This document shows, in pieces, positions 5,609 to 11,296 of a DNA stretch of 11,296 bases. Position numbers and translations under genes: made by a program. The notes below the pieces were generated by a model. The model made no database searches and was not told the origin of the DNA. It saw only the letters and a list, made by a program, of their open reading frames with translations. Numbering within the stretch: position 1 is the first letter of the stretch; the number at the start of each line of letters is the position of its first letter. The stretch comes from Clostridia bacterium. GTDB lineage: Bacteria > Bacillota > Clostridia > Christensenellales > UBA1242. The stretch spans positions 1-11,296 of the forward strand of contig JAGART010000182.1 in the NCBI GenBank assembly GCA_017622115.1, in the 5' to 3' direction.

Positions 5609-7129
5609 TTAAACTAACTTTTTTGATTTTTTAGGTTTAAATTTAACAATTACACTTGCAAAATCTACTAATTTAAATAACCAGCAAAGTAAAGCAAAAC
5701 TACCACACCCGATACAAGCACACAAAGCAATGGAAATAAATTGAGGGAAACACAACATAAGCAACGGATAGCACCATTTAGCAAGAAGTGCAGATGGAAC
5801 TACAAAAACAGCCATTAAAATAAGAGGTTTTGTTAGACCTAGTTTAATTTTTGTGTGTCTTTTTAACATAATAAGATTTAACGCAGTTGTAATTAGCATA
5901 CAGCCACCAAAGCCCCATATTAAAGCATCTACACCCAAAAGTCCACTCCCAAAAGCAACTATTGCTAATAAAAACACACCACCTAAAATGTTATTTACAA
6001 AACTTTTAACTTCTAAATTGAAAGCATTTAAAATGCTACTTGTAATATTACTTAAACCCAAAGGCACCATAATCCAAGCGGCACGAGTAAGATATATTCC
6101 GCTTGCTGTATTATCGTATAAAAAACCACCTATCGGTTCACCTACCCCCATATAAAAGGGAATTATCATAGCGGAAATAAACAACGAAAAAGCAAGGCAC
6201 GAAACAATTCTATTTGAAACTAAATTGTAGTCTTTTTTTGCTATTGCAGTAGATAAATCTGGAATAAGAGCAAAACTTAATGCTCCCACAACAGTAGATG
6301 GCAAAAACAAAAGCGGAAAAGTCATACCCATAGCCATACCATAACTTTCCATTGCTTGTTCGTTTGTATAGCCTGCCAACACTAGCATTGCAGGAAACAA
6401 AACAGCAATTACAGGCTGAATTAAACTACTGGCAACTCTAACCCCTGTAACAGGTGTCGCACTTTTAAATACTGGCTTATAAAAATTTTTTGGGTTACCT
6501 AATCTTTTACCTTTTTTAAAATAAATAAACACAGCAAGCAAAGCACTCAAAACACACGCAACAGACATAGACCAACCAGCAACACTTGCTCCGTCCATAC
6601 TTTCAAATAGCCAATTTGCCATTAGTACAAAAATAATAATTCTAAAAACTTGCTCGGCTAATTCGGTTAAACTAACACTAAAATAATTTTGAGTACCCCA
6701 TAAAGAACCTCTAAAAGCAGAATATACAGCACTTGCAATTACTGCTGGCAATAGAGTAATCAATATTTGAATACAACGTTCATCTGTAAATATTGAACCT
6801 ATAAAGTCCTTAAAAACAAGCACAACAACACAAAGAATAGTAGCAACTGTTAGACCTATAATTAACGCACTTGTTGTAATCGAATTTTCTGCTTTTGTGT
6901 CTTTATTTACGTGATAAGTTGCAGTAAGTTTTGAAATAGCAAGAGGTATTCCGCTTGAAATTATAACCAACAAAACCATAAAAATAGAAAAAGCAACTTG
7001 ATATACCCCTAGCAGTTCTGCCCCCAGTTCTCGTGAAAGATATATTCTAAACAAAAAACCAAAAAATCGAGTAAGCACAGAAAAGCCTGCAACTATCAAA
7101 ACGGATTGAAATAAAGTTTTTGTACTAAT
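5609..7129 (-). CDS. SpoVB/MurJ-like polysaccharide flippase (probable AUU start)
   Basis: A membrane protein of the MOP exporter superfamily (SpoVB, MurJ/MviN, Wzx-like), about 506 residues with 12-14 hydrophobic segments. The N-terminus has the family pattern (S)TKTLFQSVLIVAGFSVLTRFFGFLFRIYLSRELG, and the ESYGMAMGMTFPLLFLPSTVVGALSFALIPDLS region is the SpoVB-type middle. Such proteins flip lipid-linked glycans (lipid II in the case of MurJ). SpoVB is needed for spore cortex in Bacillus. Start: a perfect AGGAGG (7139-7144) is followed after 9 bases by ATT 7129, in frame, which restores the family N-terminus. No ATG or GTG lies near, and the next possible start, TTG 7099, is 39 bases from the ribosome binding site and would cut about ten conserved residues. 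The C-terminus is basic (KFKPKKSKKLV). It is the second gene of the operon, 16 bases after the LysM stop. Confidence 0.92.
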   Translation of the reverse strand: MSTKTLFQSVLIVAGFSVLTRFFGFLFRIYLSRELGAELLGVYQVAFSIFMVLLVIISSGIPLAISKLTATYHVNKDTKAENSITTSALIIGLTVATILCVVVLVFKDFIGSIFTDERCIQILITLLPAVIASAVYSAFRGSLWGTQNYFSVSLTELAEQVFRIIIFVLMANWLFESMDGASVAGWSMSVACVLSALLAVFIYFKKGKRLGNPKNFYKPVFKSATPVTGVRVASSLIQPVIAVLFPAMLVLAGYTNEQAMESYGMAMGMTFPLLFLPSTVVGALSFALIPDLSTAIAKKDYNLVSNRIVSCLAFSLFISAMIIPFYMGVGEPIGGFLYDNTASGIYLTRAAWIMVPLGLSNITSSILNAFNLEVKSFVNNILGGVFLLAIVAFGSGLLGVDALIWGFGGCMLITTALNLIMLKRHTKIKLGLTKPLILMAVFVVPSALLAKWCYPLLMLCFPQFISIALCACIGCGSFALLCWLFKLVDFASVIVKFKPKKSKKLV

Positions 7130-7138
7130 TTGGGATTA

Positions 7139-7144
7139 CCTCCT
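7139..7144 (-). promoter_or_regulatory. Shine-Dalgarno that decides the flippase start
   Basis: AGGAGG on the minus strand, directly after the LysM stop codon (7146-7148). The only in-frame codon at a normal distance that could serve as a start is ATT at 7129-7127, 9 bases away. Confidence 0.8.
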
Positions 7145-7145
7145 T

Positions 7146-7469
7146 TTATTTTTCATCAATTAATAATTGCATACCAACAAAAACAGAAGTAGATTTTAAG
7201 TTGTTAATTTTTATTAGACTATCTATCGTAGTATCATACTTTTCTGCTATATCATATAAACTTTGCAAAGGCTCGACTACAATTTTTCGTTTATTTATAC
7301 CAGTAAGCCACAATTTACACCCCGCATACACACTACTAAATAGCGGATTATCTCTTTTAATATCGGCAATATTTAGATTAAATTTTTGGGCAATAGAATT
7401 TAGCGTATCACCCTCTACACAAGTATAAAGAATACTATCTTTTTTTGCTTTTTCAAGAACTTCAATCAT
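7146..7469 (-). CDS. Small protein with two LysM domains
   Basis: A 107-residue protein made almost entirely of two LysM modules. The first is LYTCVEGDTLNSIAQKFNLNIADIKRDNP and onward to LWLT; the second is VEPLQSLYDIAEKYDTTIDSLIKINNLKSTSVFVGMQLLI. LysM binds N-acetylglucosamine-containing glycans such as peptidoglycan. There is no signal peptide or membrane segment, so it either stays in the cytoplasm (or mother cell or forespore, if sporulating) or leaves by an unknown route. ATG 7469 is chosen because the alternative TTG 7505 lies inside the terminator stem. Neither has a clear ribosome binding site. First gene of the flippase operon; a shared role in envelope or spore-wall assembly is inferred. 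Confidence 0.85.
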   Translation of the reverse strand: MIEVLEKAKKDSILYTCVEGDTLNSIAQKFNLNIADIKRDNPLFSSVYAGCKLWLTGINKRKIVVEPLQSLYDIAEKYDTTIDSLIKINNLKSTSVFVGMQLLIDEK

Positions 7470-7503
7470 ACAATAATTTATTTTTTGCTTTTTTAAATTA
7501 TGC

Positions 7504-7546
7504 AAAAAAAGAGAATAAAACGAGTTATGTTTTATTCTCTTTTTTT
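7504..7546. terminator. Strong bidirectional terminator
   Basis: An uninterrupted 18-bp inverted repeat (7504-7521 and 7529-7546) with a 7-base loop. Its stem contains GAGAATAAAAC/GTTTTATTCTC and ends in runs of A/T, so either strand gives a hairpin plus U-tract. It ends the MBG surface gene (stop at 7643-7645) in the minus direction. Confidence 0.9.
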
Positions 7547-7562
7547 ACTTTAATTAAATTGT

Positions 7563-7595
7563 ATTTAATACTCAATATTTTAAAAAGTATTAAAT
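7563..7595. repeat. Inverted repeat in the 3' UTR of the surface gene
   Basis: ATTTAATACT (7563-7572) and AGTATTAAAT (7586-7595) form a perfect 10-bp stem with a 13-base loop. There is no proper U-tract, so it is not a classical terminator alone. It is the middle of three hairpins between the surface gene and the LysM gene. Confidence 0.6.
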
Positions 7596-7603
7596 TTTTG
7601 CAT

Positions 7604-7633
7604 AAAATATCACGGTGGTATTTATGATATTTT
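7604..7633. repeat. Inverted repeat just after the surface gene
   Basis: AAAATATCA (7604-7612) and TGATATTTT (7625-7633) form a perfect 9-bp stem with a 12-base loop. It starts 10 bases after the stop codon of the MBG surface gene. It could stabilise the 3' end of a long mRNA (inference). Confidence 0.6.
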
Positions 7634-7642
7634 ACTTTATAA

Positions 7643-10600
7643 TTAACTTATTTTAAATAGAACTTTTTTTCTTTTCTTGCGAATGCGAGAAATCACAATC
7701 CAAGTAATCAAACCAGCAACAAGTGCTATTCCACCCAAAAGAATGATACTAATACCAGCAGTTTGTTTAACGATAGCAATCTTCATATTTTCTGCTTCCA
7801 TACTAAATACGATTTTGCCATCTACGATTTGGTAAGTAACAAGTTTTGGTTCATTATCTTCGTTGTATGCATAAACATAAACATTAGAATAGTCTTCTGC
7901 TTCGTAATCTAATTCAACTTTAATACTAGCATCACTATTTTGATTGTATTTTACTTCATAAACTTTATCAACACTTACGCCTTGAATTTTGTTTTGTGCT
8001 TCTTGTTTATCATTTACTTCATCTAATGATAAGTTAATATCACTATTGTCGATATTTCCGCCTTCAAACTCTATAGAACCGCCCTCGATTTCAGTAGTTG
8101 GAACTTCTACAATAGTTACATCACCTGCAAATGTGTTGTAGTTTGGATTTACTGTTCCATCAGCATAACAAATTTGCATAACGTAAGTATGTGTACCAAC
8201 TTGATTTGCATTTGTTGGGTCATCAAATGTGATTTTATAATTTAAGTTACAATTAATTTCTGGCTCAAAAGCACTACCATTGTAAACAAAAGTATTACGA
8301 TAAATTACAATTTGAGCATCTGTTTTTAAAATATTAAGTTTAACAGTTTTTGTTGAAGCATTGTAGTTACTATTACCAGCAAATGTAATTTCTACATTAT
8401 ATTCACCAGCATCAATAGCACTTTCTACTTGTTGCTCATTGCGCTCAATTTTGTATGTTAATTCACCATCACAACTTAATACAGCATTAATAAGTTTTGG
8501 CTCGCCGTCATACACAAATTCTGCATCTTGTGCTTGTATTGATGAATTTGCTTTAAGAATAGTTAATTTAGCATTTTTGCTTACAAGAGTGTAGTTTGCA
8601 TTTGGTTTTAAAGTTGCAGAAATGATATAGTCTTTAACATCTTCACCTTGCTCTCTTGAAACATTAACTTCTACACTATCACTACCCACAACACCAACAA
8701 CTTCGTAAATAAATTGAGGGTCATTTTCACCATAAATTTTTGTAAGGTTAGCAATATATACGTTCAATGTTTTTGGAGTTATTTCAAACTTAAAGTTACC
8801 TTCTTGAACCAAAGTAACAGAGTAATTTGAGTTTCTTACAGAAGCAATAGAAATTGCATATTCTCCTACATTTTCACCTGCTTCACGTACTAATGTAACT
8901 CCCAAATTATCGCTAGATAATACTTCACCAGTAACAATTTCGTAATTTAAATCACAATCATTTGAACCATAAACTTTGCTTGCATAAAGTGTTTTGATTG
9001 TAATATCACGAGGTAAGATTTCAAAGTCAACTTCATTTTGTAAAGTAACTACATAGTTTCTGTTTGTCCAAGTTTTAAGTGAAATTGCGTAACTTCCAAC
9101 TTTTTCTCCACGTACACGAGTTAAAGTTACACCTAAATCATCTTCACCAACTTTTCCTTCCCCAACAGTATAGGTTAATGTTGGATTTTCACTACCATAG
9201 ATTTTGCTTTGTTCTGCATTTGCTGTAATTGTAATTACTTTTGGTAGAATTGTAAGATAAGCACTAATACTTGTAATAACAAAATTTGGATTTGCACTAC
9301 TTACAACATTAATTTTGTATCTACCGACACTTTCACCTGCTTCCCTTTGTAAAACCAAACCAAGAGAATTAATATCACAAGTACTACAAGTTGCTACTAA
9401 TGCAGGGTCTTCCATACCATAAGTTTTTGTAAGTGATTGCACTTGAATTACTATTGTACTTTGTGTAATTGTAAAGTTTTCAGCAAGCCAAGTAATATTG
9501 TAATTGTCTTTTGCGTTTCCGCTTTTTTCAATACTAAAAGCATAAGTACCAACATCTTCGCCTGCTTCACGTACAACAGTTAAAGTAATTTCATCACCAT
9601 CAAGAATTGTACCATTTAAAATTTCGTACTCAAAAGTAGGGTCATCTGTATTATATTGTTTTGTAAAACCATCAGTAATAACTAATTGAACATCACGTGT
9701 AGAAATTGTGTAAGTAGCAGGTTCAAATAAAATGGCATAGTTTTGTAAAGTTACTTCTTCAAAAAGAATAGCATATTGACCTTGATTACTTGAAGAAGTT
9801 GCTTCTGTTTTTATAGCGAAGTCATAAGTTTCATCTTTTACAAAACCATCAACAGAATAAGTCAAAGTTTCAAGCACTTCACCATAAACACTTGTTTTGT
9901 TGTCTGCTGTTACAACTAAATCTTGTTGTTTAATTATCAAATTAAATGAAGTATTAGTAATGTAGTTTGCTTCATTTAATACAATAGTTACTAAATAACT
10001 ACCTGCATTTTTAGGTTCGGCAGTTTGCTCATTTTGAGTAAACACTACATTATAACCATAACCAAAGTTTTTGTTGAATGTATAAACTTCGCCATTATAA
10101 GTAATTTCTACATCAACTACATCTAAACTAACTTCTTTTTTACTTACACTAAACTCACCTGTGAAAACATTAGTAAGCATAGTTACGCCATTTCTTATTG
10201 CATCAGTCAAAGTAACAGTATATTCGTAATCGCCAGCATCAAGGCAAGACATATAGTCTTGTTTTGTAATTACTTCGTTAGTAGATTTGTTTTTATAAGT
10301 AATAGTATAGTCAGTAAAGTCTTGTGGCATAGCAACATTTAAATAACTTGCAAAGTCTAAACCATCATCACTAAAAGTCAAATTATTTGAAGTTACACTA
10401 CCATTTACCAACTTAAATGAGCCAGTACCGCAGTAAATAGGAGTATCGATAGAATAAGTTGCGTAACTAATACCACAATCAGCAGTGTTTTCTACCACTT
10501 CGCCCAATTCATTTGTATAAACAACAGCAACATCTACGCTAGGCTCTACATTGTATTGAATAGTGTTTTCTGCTGTACCTGTAATATTAATTGCTAAAAT

Positions 10601-11296
10601 TTTACGATAATCCAAACGAATTGTAGCATTAGTATTAACTACAAATTGAATTTCATCATCTTCATTTAAAGCAAGCTCTGTTTCAGTTTCGCCCTCTACA
10701 AGATAAGCCTTATAAAATTGATAGCCATCTATTGTATGTGCAACTTTGTAAGTTTCTGTTGCACCCAAAATAGAACTACCTTGTGCAGTATAAAACACCT
10801 CACTTGCTTCTGTATCGAGCAATTTATAACTTACAGAAAAATCTCCCGGAACAGTCAAGGTATAAGTTGTAATATTTTGATTACCCGCTGTATCGATTGC
10901 TAAAATTTTAAGAGTGTACGCACCACCTGCTGTAAATTGTAGTAAATTTTCAGCATTAAATACAGCACTAGCAGTTGTTGGTTCTGTACCATCTAATGTG
11001 TAGTAATATGCGTTTTCTGCTTGTGTTACTTCTTCAAAATCAGCAAAAATAGTTACATTTTTATCTGTAAAGTTGTATAAATCTGCAATTACTTCACCAT
11101 CAACAGCATTTGCTCTAATTTGCAAAGTTGGCGGAGTTGTATCAATATGTGTTGAAGTATAAGTAAATGTAGATGCGTTACCTACGTTGTCATAAACTTG
11201 TACAATATAATCTCTATTTTCATCAACTACGAATGTTAGGCTTGAAGATTTTGTGTTTGTAGTATAGTTTGCAATTTCAGTACCATCAATAAAAAC
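7643..11296 (-). CDS. Giant cell-surface protein with Ig-like and six MBG (YGX-type) repeats (5' end beyond window)
   Basis: A frame open through the right edge codes for the last 1217 residues. The apparent TTG start at 11125 is internal, because coding continues upstream (VFIDGTEIANY and onward). Order from the right edge: an Ig-like domain ending THIDTTPPTLQ; a chitobiase-like Ig domain (YYYTLDGTEPTT, 11000-10850); a long beta-rich region to 9932; six MBG YGX-type domains of 73-79 residues (9931-8558) with motifs KxYGxxDPxxxY, VxREAGExVGxYAI and NYxVT; two related YDG/YNG-type domains (8557-8102); an acidic linker; a beta-rich domain; a membrane helix (about 7691-7762, GISIILLGGIALVAGLITWIVI); and a basic tail SRIRKKRKK. 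The C-terminal helix plus positive tail anchors it in the membrane facing outward. There is no LPxTG motif. Adhesion or surface-stalk function is inferred; no enzymatic motif is seen in this part. Confidence 0.93.
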   Translation of the reverse strand, partial: VFIDGTEIANYTTNTKSSSLTFVVDENRDYIVQVYDNVGNASTFTYTSTHIDTTPPTLQIRANAVDGEVIADLYNFTDKNVTIFADFEEVTQAENAYYYTLDGTEPTTASAVFNAENLLQFTAGGAYTLKILAIDTAGNQNITTYTLTVPGDFSVSYKLLDTEASEVFYTAQGSSILGATETYKVAHTIDGYQFYKAYLVEGETETELALNEDDEIQFVVNTNATIRLDYRKILAINITGTAENTIQYNVEPSVDVAVVYTNELGEVVENTADCGISYATYSIDTPIYCGTGSFKLVNGSVTSNNLTFSDDGLDFASYLNVAMPQDFTDYTITYKNKSTNEVITKQDYMSCLDAGDYEYTVTLTDAIRNGVTMLTNVFTGEFSVSKKEVSLDVVDVEITYNGEVYTFNKNFGYGYNVVFTQNEQTAEPKNAGSYLVTIVLNEANYITNTSFNLIIKQQDLVVTADNKTSVYGEVLETLTYSVDGFVKDETYDFAIKTEATSSSNQGQYAILFEEVTLQNYAILFEPATYTISTRDVQLVITDGFTKQYNTDDPTFEYEILNGTILDGDEITLTVVREAGEDVGTYAFSIEKSGNAKDNYNITWLAENFTITQSTIVIQVQSLTKTYGMEDPALVATCSTCDINSLGLVLQREAGESVGRYKINVVSSANPNFVITSISAYLTILPKVITITANAEQSKIYGSENPTLTYTVGEGKVGEDDLGVTLTRVRGEKVGSYAISLKTWTNRNYVVTLQNEVDFEILPRDITIKTLYASKVYGSNDCDLNYEIVTGEVLSSDNLGVTLVREAGENVGEYAISIASVRNSNYSVTLVQEGNFKFEITPKTLNVYIANLTKIYGENDPQFIYEVVGVVGSDSVEVNVSREQGEDVKDYIISATLKPNANYTLVSKNAKLTILKANSSIQAQDAEFVYDGEPKLINAVLSCDGELTYKIERNEQQVESAIDAGEYNVEITFAGNSNYNASTKTVKLNILKTDAQIVIYRNTFVYNGSAFEPEINCNLNYKITFDDPTNANQVGTHTYVMQICYADGTVNPNYNTFAGDVTIVEVPTTEIEGGSIEFEGGNIDNSDINLSLDEVNDKQEAQNKIQGVSVDKVYEVKYNQNSDASIKVELDYEAEDYSNVYVYAYNEDNEPKLVTYQIVDGKIVFSMEAENMKIAIVKQTAGISIILLGGIALVAGLITWIVISRIRKKRKKVLFKIS
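8558..9931 (-). repeat. Six tandem MBG YGX-type domains inside the surface protein
   Basis: Units in order of translation: 9931-9704 (76 aa), 9703-9467 (79), 9466-9248 (73), 9247-9017 (77), 9016-8780 (79) and 8779-8558 (74). Each begins with a short linker such as LPK, LPR or TPK and has the YG (or YN) D/NP motif about residue 16-21. From the second unit on, each also has a version of REAGExVG about residue 43-51. The first unit lacks the REAGE motif. The repeats differ too much at DNA level to be a recent tandem expansion. Confidence 0.85.

Noticed and set aside
7505..7505. TTG 7505 as start of the LysM protein
   Set aside because: It lies inside the 18-bp terminator stem and has no ribosome binding site. 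ATG 7469 keeps both LysM domains. Not fully excluded.
8558..9931. Recent DNA-level tandem duplication in the MBG array
   Set aside because: Repeats are similar in protein motif only; lengths differ and the DNA shows no long identical stretches.
11123..11125. TTG at 11125 as the start of the giant surface protein
   Set aside because: The same frame is open for 57 more codons to the window edge, with matching Ig-like sequence and a DTTPPT linker spanning the point.

Overview
The window reads as AT-rich Bacillota/Clostridia DNA, probably from an uncultured gut-type lineage (inference). The supports are strong GGAGG ribosome binding sites, sigma-A type promoters, and a bL27 with the Firmicute N-terminal extension next to its processing protease Prp. 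A DUF421/DUF4363 pair and long surface proteins with MBG (YGX-type) and DUF6273-like domains fit the same picture. Nearly everything is coded on the minus strand. The only plus-strand gene is a small XRE regulator at the left.

Left end (1-1250): a membrane-anchored or lipoprotein-like surface protein with a DUF6273-like region runs off the left edge. It is divergent from a short XRE-family HTH protein. The gap between them holds three copies of an operator-like palindrome (ACGACA-N3-TGTCGT), about 30 bp apart and wrapped around a good promoter for the surface gene. This looks like a compact repressor/surface-antigen switch. A bidirectional terminator separates it from the next, convergent gene.

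Housekeeping section (1247-4352, minus): from right to left in the direction of transcription, a YghO-like GNAT-fold protein; the rplU-prp-rpmA operon with a near-consensus promoter and a structured leader containing two mutually exclusive hairpins; a terminator; and an inositol-monophosphatase-family gene with its own promoter. obgE, the usual neighbour of rpmA, is absent.

Envelope operon (4466-7469, minus): a two-LysM protein, a SpoVB/MurJ-like flippase, a DUF421 (YetF-like) membrane protein and a DUF4363 protein, with short gaps and one terminator at the end. The flippase appears to start at a rare AUU codon placed correctly behind a perfect GGAGG; no ATG or GTG is available.

Right end (7643-11296, minus): the C-terminal 1217 residues of a very large surface protein, open at the right edge. 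It has Ig-like domains, six tandem MBG YGX-type repeats, two further related domains, a C-terminal membrane helix and a basic tail. It is followed by three consecutive hairpins, the last an 18-bp terminator.

The sequence does not prove a new system. The best candidates for novelty are the triple-operator repressor/DUF6273 module, the AUU start, and the switch-like leader of rplU.
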